From the NCBI GenBank assembly GCA_020721205.1, contig DYNF01000020.1, positions 8,521 through 54,657 of the forward strand: 46,137 nucleotides of DNA, in the 5' to 3' direction. This document shows, in pieces, positions 24,289 to 33,057 of this stretch; position 1 is the stretch's first letter; the number at the start of each line of letters is the position of its first letter. The DNA is from Prochloron sp. SulCav_FS08_3_32_3330. GTDB taxonomy: Bacteria > Cyanobacteriota > Cyanobacteriia > Cyanobacteriales > DYNF01. The notes below the pieces were generated by a model. That model saw nothing but the letters and a program-made list of their open reading frames with translations. It searched no databases and was not told where the DNA came from. A program made the position numbers and the translations under genes.

Positions 24289-26136
24289 ATGAATCATCTT
24301 TTTAGTAACAATATTTGGTTAATTCCGATCTATACCTTAAGTGGAATTTTACTTTCTATTTTATGGTTTCCCGGAATTATCAAAAAAACCGGACCTCGTC
24401 CTTCGGGATATCTCAATATTTTATTTACCGTTATAGCATGGGTTCATAGTTTATTAGCATTAAAAGAAATTTGGAATCAACCTCCTGAATTTCTGTCTTT
24501 TAGTTGGTTAAAACTTAATACTTTATCCCTCAGTTTTGATATAGAAATATCAACTTTAACTGTCGGGGCTTTAGTATTAATTACAACCTTAAATTTAGCA
24601 TCACAAATTTATGCGATCGGTTACTTAGAAATGGATTGGGGCTGGGCGAGATTTTTCGCTTTAATGGGTTTATTTGAAGCAGGAATGTGTAGCTTAGTCT
24701 TATGTGATAACCTCTTTTTTAGCTATGTTATCTTAGAAATTTTAACACTAGGAACTTATCTTTTAATTGGTTATTGGTTTAATCAATCCCTTGTAGTAAC
24801 GGGAGCGAGGGACGCATTTCTAACAAAAAGGGTAGGGGATTTATTCTTATTAATGGGGGTAGTTGCACTATTACCATTAACAGGAACTTGGAATTTTCAC
24901 GAGTTAGAAATTTGGACAAAAACTGCGGAAATTTCTCCTACTGTTGCCAATTTATTATGTTTAACTTTAATGGCTGGACCTTTAGGAAAATGTGCGCAAT
25001 TTCCTCTGCATCTTTGGCTAGATGAAGCGATGGAAAGTCCCGTTCCCGCTACCATTTTAAGAAATAGTTTAGTTGTGGCGGCGGGGGGCTGGGTTTTAAT
25101 AAAATTACAGCCAATATTTGCTCTTTCTTCGCTAATTTCTACAGCGATTATTACCGTTGGAGCTATCACTGCGGTGGGGGCTTCTTTAATTGCGATCGCA
25201 CAAATTGATATAAAAAGATCCCTCTCTTATACAGTTAGTGCTTACATGGGTTTATTATTTATCGCTGTAGGAACACAACAGACTCAAACTATTCTTTTCG
25301 TATTACTAACTTATGCCATCTCAATGGCACTTTTAGTAATGAGTATTGGCTCAGTTGTCCTAACAAATATTACCCAAGATTTAACTCAATACGGAGGCTT
25401 ATTTTCTCGTAGACCGATAACAGCAATCTGTTATTTAATCGGGGCGGCTTCCTTAGTAGCATTTCCTCCTTTAGGTGGTTTTTGGTCTTTATCACAAATT
25501 AACAGTAATTTATGGGAAAATTACCCCTTTTTAGTAATAATAATTACCCTTGTTAATGGCTTAACAACTTTCAGTGTAATAAGGGAATTTTGCTTAATTT
25601 TTGGTGGTAAACCTAAAGAAATGACCGTGCGATCGCCTGAAGGTTTATGGGCTTTAATTTTACCAATGACTATTATTATGGGTTTAGCAATTCATACACC
25701 TATTATCTTAGCTAAATTACATCTTTTACCAAGTTTAAATGAATTAAATATTGGGGTAGTAATAGCTTTAATTACTTCCACATTTGTAGGAGGTGGAATT
25801 AGTGCTTATCTCTACTTAAATGATAAAATTAGTAAACCTATACAACTTAAGCCAAAAGCATTACAAGACTTTTTTGCTTATGATATGTACACCCCTGAAT
25901 TATATCGTATAACTATCATTTCATTAGTTGCTTTCATCTCTAAAATAATTGATTGGTTTGACCGATATTTTGTAGATGGATTCGTTAATTTAGTGGGTTT
26001 TGCTACAATTTTTAGTGGAGAAAGTTTGAAGTATAATACCACAGGAAAAGCTCAATTTTATGCTCTTTCAATTATACTTGGACTTGCTTTATTTATTCTT
26101 TTAATTTGCTTTCCCATTTTACCTAATTTACTTTGA
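24289..26136 (+). CDS. ndhF3: NDH-1 subunit F3 (inducible CO2-uptake complex NDH-1MS)
   Basis: A 615-residue antiporter-like membrane subunit with many hydrophobic helices. 'LCDNLFFSYVILEILTLGTYLLIGYWFN', 'GDLFLLMGVVALL', 'FPLHLWLDEAMESPVPATILRNS' and 'AIAQIDIKRSLSYTVSAYMG' (about 300-320) match NdhF/NuoL. The protein lacks the long tail of respiratory NdhF1, and the next genes are ndhD3 and cupA, so it belongs to the CO2-hydrating NDH-1MS complex on thylakoids, not to the respiratory complex. NdhF4 is excluded by the presence of CupS and order. It has a long leader (about 165 nt from the candidate promoter) with a 24-codon small ORF at 24148-24222. Confidence 0.93.
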   Translation: MNHLFSNNIWLIPIYTLSGILLSILWFPGIIKKTGPRPSGYLNILFTVIAWVHSLLALKEIWNQPPEFLSFSWLKLNTLSLSFDIEISTLTVGALVLITTLNLASQIYAIGYLEMDWGWARFFALMGLFEAGMCSLVLCDNLFFSYVILEILTLGTYLLIGYWFNQSLVVTGARDAFLTKRVGDLFLLMGVVALLPLTGTWNFHELEIWTKTAEISPTVANLLCLTLMAGPLGKCAQFPLHLWLDEAMESPVPATILRNSLVVAAGGWVLIKLQPIFALSSLISTAIITVGAITAVGASLIAIAQIDIKRSLSYTVSAYMGLLFIAVGTQQTQTILFVLLTYAISMALLVMSIGSVVLTNITQDLTQYGGLFSRRPITAICYLIGAASLVAFPPLGGFWSLSQINSNLWENYPFLVIIITLVNGLTTFSVIREFCLIFGGKPKEMTVRSPEGLWALILPMTIIMGLAIHTPIILAKLHLLPSLNELNIGVVIALITSTFVGGGISAYLYLNDKISKPIQLKPKALQDFFAYDMYTPELYRITIISLVAFISKIIDWFDRYFVDGFVNLVGFATIFSGESLKYNTTGKAQFYALSIILGLALFILLICFPILPNLL

Positions 26137-26141
26137 AAAAA

Positions 26142-26337
26142 GGTTCGTTGTGGTGCATTTAGCACCACTTAACTGACAAAAAAAAGGTTCGTTGTTGTGC
26201 ATTTAGCACCACTTAACTGACAAAAAAAAGGTTCGTTGTTGTGCATTTAGCACCACTTAAAAAATAATTAATAATTATTTTAAAATAATATCTATTTACA
26301 TCACAAGTTTAAAGCGCTGAAGCGCAACAACAAACCT
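26142..26337. repeat. Three 44-bp hairpin repeats plus a related arm, ndhF3-ndhD3 gap
   Basis: Copies start at 26142, 26186 and 26230: GGTTCGTTGTTGTGCATTTA then GCACCACTTAACTGAC and an A run. Each forms a GTGGTGC/GCACCAC hairpin. A related arm (AGCGCTGAAGCGCAACAACA) ends the gap at about 26312-26337. The tract lies inside the ndhF3 operon and could affect mRNA stability between the two genes. Confidence 0.85.
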
Positions 26338-26371
26338 TTTTGATTTATTCATTATTTATTAAGAGAAAAAA

Positions 26372-27862
26372 ATGACATTAAGTTTAATTCTTTGGCTACC
26401 TTTAATTGGTGTTTTAATAATTGGTTTTTTCCCCAATCCCGTTAAAACTAATACCTTAAGAAATATCACCACTTTATTTATTTTTATTACCCTTTGTTTA
26501 AGCATTTATTTATTAACTCAATTTAATTTGGGTATATCTAAAATACAATTTACCGAATATTTGACTTGGATACCTCAAATCGGATTAAACTATAGTTTAG
26601 GAGTTGATGGTTTATCCTTACCTTTGATTTTTCTCAATGGATTATTAACCTTAATTGCTATCTATAGCATTGGCGAAAAAGTAGAACGTCCTCGCCTTTA
26701 TTATGCCCTAATGTTATTAATAAATTCGGGAATTTCAGGAGCATTAATGGCAGATAATTTATTGTTTTTCTTGATTTTTTATGAATTAGAATTAATCCCC
26801 TTTTATCTAATGATTGCGATCTGGGGAGGAGAGAAAAAAGGTTATGCTTCCATAAAATTTTTACTCTATACTGCCGTTTCTGGATTATTAGTATTAGCCG
26901 CATTTTTAGGCATAACTTGGTTTAGTGGATCAGCCAGTTTTGATTATGCAGATATTAACACAATGGCTTTATCTGCTAATACAAAATTTATTCTTTTAAC
27001 CCTATTATTAATCGGATTTGGGATTAAAATTCCCCTTGTACCTTTACATACTTGGCTACCAGATTCTTATGTTGAAGCATCACCAGCAACCACAATTTTA
27101 TTAGGAGGAATTTTAGCAAAATTAGGCACTTATGGCTTAATTAGATTTGGTTTACAATTATTTCCTGATACTTGGAAATTAGTCGCTCCGGGACTTGCTT
27201 TAATTGGCACAATAACCGTTTTATATGGAGCTTTAGTCGCTATTGCCCAAAGAGATATTAAGCGAATGATAGCCTATAGTTCTATCGGTCACATGGGCTA
27301 TATTTTAGTAGCTTGTGCGGCGGCTACAGAATTAAGTTTATTAGGTGCAGTCGCACAAATGGTAAGTCATGGATTAATCTTAGCCTTACTATTTCATCTA
27401 GTAGGAATTATCGAAAGAAAAACAGGGACAAGAGATTTAGATCAACTCAATGGTTTAATGAATCCCATTAGAGGATTACCATTAACAAGTGCTTTATTAA
27501 TTGGGGCAGGAATGGCAAGTGCAGGTATTCCCGGATTAGTGGGTTTTATCTCAGAATTTATCATTTTTCAAGGTAGTTTTATAATCTTTCCCATAGCAAC
27601 ATTAATATGTATTATTGCTTCGGGTTTAACTGCGGTTTATTTCGTCATTCTTTTAAACCGTACCTGTTTCGGAAAACTTAATAATAAACTTGCTTATTAT
27701 CCTCAAGTTTTATTATTAGAAAAAATCCCCGCTTTTGTTCTAGCCACCCTAATTTTATTTTTAGGGATTCAACCCCAATATTTAACTCGTTGGATCGAAC
27801 CCACAACGGATCATTTAATTGCAACTTTAACACCAATTAATGTGGAAATTGCCCAAAAATAG
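26372..27862 (+). CDS. ndhD3: NDH-1 subunit D3 (inducible CO2-uptake complex)
   Basis: A 496-residue antiporter-like NuoM/NdhD subunit. Motifs: 'GLNYSLGVDGLSLPLIFLNGLLT' (about 73-95), 'LLFFLIFYELELIPFYLMIAIWGG' with the membrane glutamate (about 131-152), 'KIPLVPLHTWLPDSYVEASPATTILL' (about 217-242) and 'AIAQRDIKRMIAYSSIGHMGYI' (about 290-311). Placement between ndhF3 and cupA assigns it to the D3 form, which pumps or channels protons coupled to CO2 hydration. It has at least 12 hydrophobic segments. Confidence 0.93.
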   Translation: MTLSLILWLPLIGVLIIGFFPNPVKTNTLRNITTLFIFITLCLSIYLLTQFNLGISKIQFTEYLTWIPQIGLNYSLGVDGLSLPLIFLNGLLTLIAIYSIGEKVERPRLYYALMLLINSGISGALMADNLLFFLIFYELELIPFYLMIAIWGGEKKGYASIKFLLYTAVSGLLVLAAFLGITWFSGSASFDYADINTMALSANTKFILLTLLLIGFGIKIPLVPLHTWLPDSYVEASPATTILLGGILAKLGTYGLIRFGLQLFPDTWKLVAPGLALIGTITVLYGALVAIAQRDIKRMIAYSSIGHMGYILVACAAATELSLLGAVAQMVSHGLILALLFHLVGIIERKTGTRDLDQLNGLMNPIRGLPLTSALLIGAGMASAGIPGLVGFISEFIIFQGSFIIFPIATLICIIASGLTAVYFVILLNRTCFGKLNNKLAYYPQVLLLEKIPAFVLATLILFLGIQPQYLTRWIEPTTDHLIATLTPINVEIAQK

Positions 27863-27983
27863 GTTCGTAGTTGGGCTTCAGCCCGACATAGGGCTAAAGC
27901 CCTACTAAAAACAACTTATAACAAAAATAGGTTCGTAGTTGGGCTTCAGCCCGACATAGGGCTAAAGCCCAACTACGAACAAA
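27861..27983. repeat. Two 68-bp hairpin repeats, ndhD3-cupA gap
   Basis: Copies begin at 27861 and 27929: AGGTTCGTAGTTGGGCTTCA then GCCCGACATAGGGCTAAAGCCC. The arms GTTCGTAGTTGGGCTT and AAGCCCAACTACGAAC pair in the second copy. The sequence is a variant of the palindrome at 32957-33013. Confidence 0.85.
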
Positions 27984-28014
27984 ACTAACATTTATATTAA
28001 CAGGAGAACTAAAA

Positions 28015-29304
28015 ATGACCCAAACTTTAACCAAAATTTCCCCATCAAATCACGAATTTGCTGATATTATTCATCGTTTAGAAGCAGGGGGATCAATGTT
28101 ACCAGATACCCCAGAAAATCTAATGCAAATTATCGGCATTTATAAAGCTTATGCTGTTCCAATGGACTTCTATTGGCGGGATTTATTATATATAGCTGAA
28201 AAAGTATTTTTAAACCCTTTACCATTTTTTAAATATTTCCTACCTCAAGAATATTTAGACTTAAAAAATCACTATGCTGGAGATACAGCAGATCTACGAG
28301 TTTGGCGAGGTTGTGCTGAAGCTCATCCCGAATTAATTAACTTTATTGAAAAAGGCGAAACTATCAAAGGATCAAAACTTTTTCATCATCTCTGGCATGA
28401 CCGAATTAATATGGAATTTGCTGAAGCTTGTATGAGGGCAATGTATTGGCATGGTCGTGATATGGGCATGGGTAAATTTGATTCTTACTTAGACAGCGAC
28501 GAATATAAACATAACGCAGATGTAGCAATAAAGGCATATTTTAAAGGAAATCCTGCAATGTTAGGGTTATATAAATTATTTCCTGAAATGTTCTTAGAAC
28601 AAGTAAGACAACTTTCTTATTATTCTAACTTAGGTTTATTTTGGGAAGTAATGTGTCCTGTGTTTTACGAAATGTCAGATATTTATGATGAAGGTGGTTT
28701 TAAAGACGTTTCAGATGCTATGAATTTCTTAGTTAATGGTATTTTTGCCATCGCAGGAAGACCTATTTATCATCATGTTTATATTGATGGTAAATGTTAT
28801 GAAATTATCTCAAAATCTAAAGGTTTTACATGGTTATATGAGGCGGCTTTACCTTATGTAGAAGCGGTATTTTATCGCACTTCTCCCTTCCGAGGAACTA
28901 AGTCTTATAATGCCCAAGCAAAACAAGTTCCAGAGCATCAAAAAGACTTTCATTATGGTATTTTATATGCTGATGTTTTCCCCGTTGGATCGGCAGGAAT
29001 ACCCCCAACTTTATTAATGGATGATATGCTTCATTTTTTACCTGATTATTTAAAGGAATATTACCAGAAAAATTGTCGAGGAGAAGATGATCAATTAATT
29101 CAATTAGGGATTACTTTTCAGCGTTCAATGTATAATGTAACTTCCGCAGTTATTCAAGCTTTACGCACCGCTTTATTATATCCTTTAGATGATGAAAACC
29201 CAAAACATTTAATGAAAAATCGTCAATTTTTTGAGGCTCAAATGGATAGATTTAAACGCCCAGAAGCTCGTTTAAAAGATATTCAAAATCCAGATTATCG
29301 GTAA
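28015..29304 (+). CDS. cupA: CO2 hydration protein CupA (ChpY)
   Basis: A 429-residue peripheral subunit unique to the CO2-uptake forms of NDH-1, thought to act as a vectorial carbonic anhydrase converting CO2 to bicarbonate on the thylakoid surface. The sequence fits the ChpX/ChpY family ('MDFYWRDLLYIAEKVFLNPLPFFKYFLP', 'LWHDRINMEFAEACMRAMYWHGRDMGMGKFDSYLD'). Context (ndhF3-ndhD3 upstream, cupS downstream) favours the inducible CupA over constitutive CupB. An AGGAGAACTAAAA ribosome site precedes the ATG. Confidence 0.93.
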   Translation: MTQTLTKISPSNHEFADIIHRLEAGGSMLPDTPENLMQIIGIYKAYAVPMDFYWRDLLYIAEKVFLNPLPFFKYFLPQEYLDLKNHYAGDTADLRVWRGCAEAHPELINFIEKGETIKGSKLFHHLWHDRINMEFAEACMRAMYWHGRDMGMGKFDSYLDSDEYKHNADVAIKAYFKGNPAMLGLYKLFPEMFLEQVRQLSYYSNLGLFWEVMCPVFYEMSDIYDEGGFKDVSDAMNFLVNGIFAIAGRPIYHHVYIDGKCYEIISKSKGFTWLYEAALPYVEAVFYRTSPFRGTKSYNAQAKQVPEHQKDFHYGILYADVFPVGSAGIPPTLLMDDMLHFLPDYLKEYYQKNCRGEDDQLIQLGITFQRSMYNVTSAVIQALRTALLYPLDDENPKHLMKNRQFFEAQMDRFKRPEARLKDIQNPDYR

Positions 29305-29307
29305 CAT

Positions 29308-29371
29308 AAAGTCGGGGATTTTCTTGAAATTTTAGGATTATTTTATAACTTATTAAAAATCCCCGACTTTT
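29308..29371 (+). terminator. Hairpin between cupA and cupS
   Basis: AAAGTCGGGGATTTT (from 29308) pairs with AAAATCCCCGACTTT (to 29370), with a short T run next. It starts 3 bp after the cupA stop and so may reduce or end transcription before cupS. Confidence 0.65.
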
Positions 29372-29487
29372 AAGCTAGAACACAGAAATTATGTTAAAAT
29401 ACAAAAATAATATTTTATCTTAACAATAATTATAAAAAAATAAGTTCCCTATATCCCTATCAATTAAATTAAAAAGGAGTTTAAAAA

Positions 29488-29889
29488 ATGCCTACTATTG
29501 TAGATATTGCTGTTAATAATGATAACTTTAAAACTTTAGTAACCGCCGTTACAGTCGCTAACTTAGTTGAAGTTTTAAAAAGTCCGGGACCCTTTACGGT
29601 GTTTGCCCCAACGGATCAAGCTTTTGCTAAATTGCCCCCCGGAACTATTACCACTTTAGTGCAAAATATTCCCCAATTATCACGAATTTTAACCTATCAT
29701 GTTGTCCCCGGAAAATTAATGAAAAGTGATTTAGAAAAAGTTAATTCTGTGATTTCTGTGGAAGGATCACCTATTTCGATTGATTGTTCTGATAATTTTG
29801 AAGTTAAAAATGCGACTGTTATCATGGCAGATATTGAAGCAGATAATGGGGTAATTCATGTTATTGATAATGTAATTTTAATGGGCTAA
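29488..29889 (+). CDS. cupS: Fasciclin-domain protein, CupS
   Basis: A 133-residue single FAS1 domain: '[50 protein letters not shown]', then 'LTYHVVPGK' and a closing '[13 protein letters not shown]'. CupS is the small fasciclin-fold subunit that binds CupA in the NDH-1MS complex. There is no signal peptide, which fits the cytoplasmic CupS rather than the secreted fasciclins. An AAAGGAG ribosome site lies upstream. It closes the CO2-uptake block, although a hairpin separates it from cupA. Confidence 0.88.
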   Translation: MPTIVDIAVNNDNFKTLVTAVTVANLVEVLKSPGPFTVFAPTDQAFAKLPPGTITTLVQNIPQLSRILTYHVVPGKLMKSDLEKVNSVISVEGSPISIDCSDNFEVKNATVIMADIEADNGVIHVIDNVILMG

Positions 29890-29955
29890 TTTAATAATTC
29901 AAAATTCAAAATTCAAAAAAACTTAGATTATGTTATAATTTTACAACAAATAACA

Positions 29956-30195
29956 ATGATCAAAAAAATTTTAATTCTATTAATTAAAGGATATAGAGCT
30001 TTTATTTCTCCCTTATTTCCTCCTAGTTGTCGTTTTAATCCTACTTGTTCTCAATATACAATGACTGCAATTGAACGCTTTGGGGCAATAAAAGGTAGTT
30101 ATTTAGGGATTAAACGCATTTTACGTTGTCATCCTTTTCAGGCAGGAGGTTATGATCCTGTTCCTCCTTTATCTGACCCACATAATCATCATTAA
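29956..30195 (+). CDS. yidD: Membrane protein insertion efficiency factor YidD
   Basis: A 79-residue protein with the full YidD signature: '[35 protein letters not shown]' then '[20 protein letters not shown]'. The three cysteines are conserved. It aids YidC-dependent membrane protein insertion. Here it is not next to rnpA/rpmH but follows cupS by 66 bp, with an ATTCAAA repeat in between. Both genes may be read together, but nothing shows this directly. Confidence 0.95.
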   Translation: MIKKILILLIKGYRAFISPLFPPSCRFNPTCSQYTMTAIERFGAIKGSYLGIKRILRCHPFQAGGYDPVPPLSDPHNHH

Positions 30196-30384
30196 ACTCC
30201 TTAAATTTTGTTTCTGAAAAAAATAGGTTTTTGAGTCTAAAATTATTTATGATTAAAAAATAAGGTATTGCTGAATCGAGGTATGATTTAAAAATATTTC
30301 TTTGCGTTCTTTGCGCCTTTGCGAGATTTTATCATCCCTTAATTATGCAACGCCAAAAATTAAATTAACTATCAAAAATTAAAT

Positions 30385-31860
30385 ATGAAATTCCTCAAAA
30401 AATTATTCTTAATTGCTCTTTTAAGTTTATCAGTAGCACATCCGGCTTATGCTGAAATTATTAATCTTAATTTGTTACAAATTAATGATATTTATGAAAT
30501 AACTCCTGTTTCCGGTGGTAAAACTGGCGGATTAGCTAGACTGGCGACTTTAAGACAACAATTATTGTCAGAAAATCCTCACACTTATACGATTTTAGCC
30601 GGAGATGTCTTAAGTCCCTCGGCTTTGGGAACGGCAAAAATTAATGGGGAAGCCCTTGCCGGAGAGCAGATTGTAGATGTTATGAATGCGGTAGGCTTAG
30701 ATTATGCTACTTTTGGTAATCATGAATTTGATTTAAAAAAAGAACAGTTATTTAAGCGTTTAGCGGAGTCAAATTTTACTTGGTTTTCAAGTAATGTTTT
30801 AGATGAAAATGATCAATTTTTACAAAATGTTTCTCAATCTTTGATTTTTGAAGTAACAGGAAAAGAAGGTAATACTATTAAAATAGGCTTGATTGGTGTG
30901 ACTATTCCTAGTAATCCTGTGGATTATATTAATTATTTAGACCCTATTGAAACGATGCGATCAGAAGTGGATAAAATTAAGGATCAAACTGATATTATTA
31001 TTGCTGTTACTCATTTAGCTTTGGCACAAGATCAATATTTGGCTGAACATATACCCGAAATTGATTTGATTTTAGGAGGTCACGAACATGAGAATATTCA
31101 ACAGTGGCGAGGCTCGGATTTTACTCCTATTTTTAAAGCTGATGCTAATGCTAGAACTGCTTATATTCATCAATTAAGCTATGATACAGACACAGAAAAG
31201 TTAGATATTAATTCTCATTTACAGCCGATTACAGATCAAATACCCGAGGATACTCAAGTAGCTACTTTAGTCAATGAATGGCTAGAAAAAGGCTTTAACG
31301 CTTTTCGGAGTAATGGATTTGAGCCAGAGGAAGTGGTGACAACAATTTCTGAGTCTTTAGACGGTTTAGAAGTGAGTGTGAGAAATCATAACACCAGTTT
31401 AACCGATGCGATCGCGCAAGGAATGTTAGAGGCGACAGAAGGGGCAGAAATCGCAATTTTTAACAGTGGTTCGGTCAGAATAGATGATGTGTTACCTCCG
31501 GGTATTATTACCCAATATGATGTAATTCGGATAATGCCCTTTGGCGGTCAAGTTTTATTAGTAGAAATGAAAGGAAGTTTATTAGAGAAAATTTTAAATC
31601 AAAGTTTAGCAAATAAAGGCACAGGTGGCTTTTTACAAACTTCAAATATTAGTTTAAATTTACAAACTAATCAATGGTTAATTAAGAATCAACCCTTAAA
31701 TCTTGAAGAAAATTATCAAGTTGCCATTAATGACTTTTTATTGACAGGAAAAGAAATCGGTTTAGATTATTTAACTTTAGAACACCCTGAAGTACAGTTA
31801 ATTAGTCAAGGAGAGGATATTCGGTTTACTTTTATTAATTACTTACAAGATCAAATTTAA
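30385..31860 (+). CDS. Secreted 5'-nucleotidase/metallophosphatase (UshA-type)
   Basis: A 491-residue exported enzyme. Residues 1-24 form a signal peptide (KK core, cleavage at AYA). The N-terminal metallophosphoesterase domain has 'LLQINDIYEI', 'ILAGDVLSPS', 'FGNHEFD' (about 110-116) and 'GGHEHENI' (about 231-238), the metal ligands. The C-terminal nucleotidase domain (about 310-480) has 'NTSLTDAIAQGMLEATEGAEIAIFNSGSVR' and 'GFLQTSNI'. It would release phosphate and nucleosides from nucleotides in the periplasm. Exact substrate unknown. Confidence 0.88.
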   Translation: MKFLKKLFLIALLSLSVAHPAYAEIINLNLLQINDIYEITPVSGGKTGGLARLATLRQQLLSENPHTYTILAGDVLSPSALGTAKINGEALAGEQIVDVMNAVGLDYATFGNHEFDLKKEQLFKRLAESNFTWFSSNVLDENDQFLQNVSQSLIFEVTGKEGNTIKIGLIGVTIPSNPVDYINYLDPIETMRSEVDKIKDQTDIIIAVTHLALAQDQYLAEHIPEIDLILGGHEHENIQQWRGSDFTPIFKADANARTAYIHQLSYDTDTEKLDINSHLQPITDQIPEDTQVATLVNEWLEKGFNAFRSNGFEPEEVVTTISESLDGLEVSVRNHNTSLTDAIAQGMLEATEGAEIAIFNSGSVRIDDVLPPGIITQYDVIRIMPFGGQVLLVEMKGSLLEKILNQSLANKGTGGFLQTSNISLNLQTNQWLIKNQPLNLEENYQVAINDFLLTGKEIGLDYLTLEHPEVQLISQGEDIRFTFINYLQDQI

Positions 31861-32047
31861 TCAATTTTGAGAAAAATATACACATATCTTAACGAAATGA
31901 TCTGTATTCAAGAAAAAGTGTTAAGATGAAATCGTCAGAAAAAAGAATGGTGATCAACTTTGTTATTTTGTTTTCAAGTATTGACAGGCTGTTCTCCCCA
32001 ATCTTCTCTCTCGACACAATTTCGGTTTTTGATTAAGGAGACAATTC

Positions 32048-32371
32048 ATGTCAATCTACGTTGGTAATCTCTCTTATGAGATTAATGAAGAAGACCTCAA
32101 AGAGGTTTTCGCTGAATATGGGACTGTTGGTCGGGTTTCCATTCCTACAGATCGTGATACAGGACGCAAAAGAGGTTTTGCTTTTGTGGAAATGTCATCC
32201 CCTGCGGAAGAAAAAGCTGCCATTGAAAAGCTAGACGGTGCAGAATGGATGGGTCGTGAACTGAAAGTTAACGAAGCAAGAGATCGCAAACCCCGTGGTA
32301 ACGGCGGTGGCGGCGGTGGTGGCGGTTATGGAGGCGGCGGCGGCGGTGGCGGCGGTCGTCGTAGATACTAA
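32048..32371 (+). CDS. RRM RNA-binding protein with Gly-rich tail
   Basis: A 107-residue cyanobacterial Rbp. The RRM fills residues 1-80, with RNP2 'IYVGNL' at 3-8 and RNP1 'KRGFAFVEM' (about 42-50). The tail from about 88 is nearly all glycine, ending GGRRRY. Such proteins bind RNA, are often induced by cold, and some help place photosynthetic mRNAs at thylakoids. A strong AAGGAG ribosome site precedes the ATG. It is followed by a structured region and a small basic ORF (32649-32819) that may share its regulation. Confidence 0.93.
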   Translation: MSIYVGNLSYEINEEDLKEVFAEYGTVGRVSIPTDRDTGRKRGFAFVEMSSPAEEKAAIEKLDGAEWMGRELKVNEARDRKPRGNGGGGGGGGYGGGGGGGGGRRRY

Positions 32372-32462
32372 AACCCCATCTCCTAATTTATTTGAATAAA
32401 TTGAGAACTTCTTAACTCTTGGTGAATATTCCACATTTTTGTTTAATATGATCAGTAATGAG

Positions 32463-32580
32463 ATCCCACATCAGTTTTTATTTAAAAAAATTTTTTTAAA
32501 TAAAAATTTTTATTAAAATAATTGATGTGGATTTGAGCTAAATCTTTAATTTCAAAATTTATTTTAAAGATTTAGCTTTT
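32463..32580 (+). terminator. Hairpin region after the RRM gene with terminator
   Basis: Three inverted repeats occur: ATCC(C)ACATCA / TGATGTGGAT (32463-32473 with 32523-32532), a perfect 32-bp A/T palindrome inside it (32475-32506), and GCTAAATCTTTAA / TTAAAGATTTAGC (32537-32549 with 32564-32576) followed by TTTT. The last has the look of a rho-independent terminator. Confidence 0.65.
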
Positions 32581-32648
32581 AAAGAAAGTCTCAAATACTT
32601 TTCTTTCTCACCAAGTGTTTTTTTATTGTATTTATTGAGGACAACAAA

Positions 32649-32819
32649 GTGGCTAAACGTCGCAATTTAAAAAAAGAAAAAGCCTTAAGAAATCAGGCTT
32701 ATGCTCGACATTTCCGTAAACAACCCACTGTTTCGTCCAGAGGTGGTGGTGGTAGACGTTATTCTAATAATAATGATCGCAAGGATGATGCGGAAAATCA
32801 AGATACAACGAATAGTTAA
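32649..32819 (+). CDS. Small basic protein with GTG start, unknown
   Basis: A 56-residue protein starting at GTG, with GAGG 8 nt upstream. It reads 'MAKRRNLKKEKALRNQAYAR' then HFRKQ, a Gly4 stretch followed by RRY (residues about 34-40), and an acidic, N-rich tail. The basic helix at the N terminus and the GGGGRRY motif, echoing the GGGGRRRY end of the RRM protein 280 bp upstream, suggest an RNA- or ribosome-linked role. I recognise no named family. It is easily missed because of its GTG start. Confidence 0.65.
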   Translation: MAKRRNLKKEKALRNQAYARHFRKQPTVSSRGGGGRRYSNNNDRKDDAENQDTTNS

Positions 32820-32872
32820 CCAAAAATTTGGCTTTTGGGATTTTTTTCTTTCTTCCACATCGCTAAAAATCT

Positions 32873-32904
32873 TTGTAGAGAAGTAACATTTTACGTCTCT
32901 ACAA
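32873..32904. repeat. Palindrome TTGTAGAGA...TCTCTACAA
   Basis: Nine-base arms (32873-32881 and 32896-32904) enclose AGTAACATTTTACG. It resembles a common cyanobacterial GTAGAGACGT-type intergenic palindrome and may end the transcript of the small basic ORF. Confidence 0.65.
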
Positions 32905-32916
32905 GGATTTGGGTTT

Positions 32917-33052
32917 GTAAGGAGATGGTCATAAATAAAGTAACAAAGAGAAGATGGTTCGTAGTTGGGCTTCAGTTTCCCTATTGCGATAGGGCTAAAG
33001 CCCAACTACGAACTTTTTTAGATCTGACAATATTTATGACCACCTACTTAAC
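32917..33052. repeat. Nested palindromic element, 136 bp
   Basis: Outer inverted ends: GTAAGGAGATGGTCATAAAT (from 32917) against TATTTATGACCACCTACTTA (33031 to about 33050), with a few mismatches. An inner perfect pair, GTTCGTAGTTGGGCTT (32957-32972) with AAGCCCAACTACGAAC (32998-33013), belongs to the ndhD3-cupA repeat family. The element ends 6 bp before the stop of the 622-aa gene on the other strand. Confidence 0.75.
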
Positions 33053-33057
33053 AGGTT

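Noticed and set aside
27861-27983. Riboswitch in front of cupA
   Set aside because: The paired sequence is a copy of a dispersed palindromic repeat found at 32957-33013 as well, so a ligand-binding leader is not supported.
32074-32434. Antisense frames over the RRM gene
   Set aside because: They mirror the strong codon bias and glycine-rich tail of the RRM gene; no independent signal.
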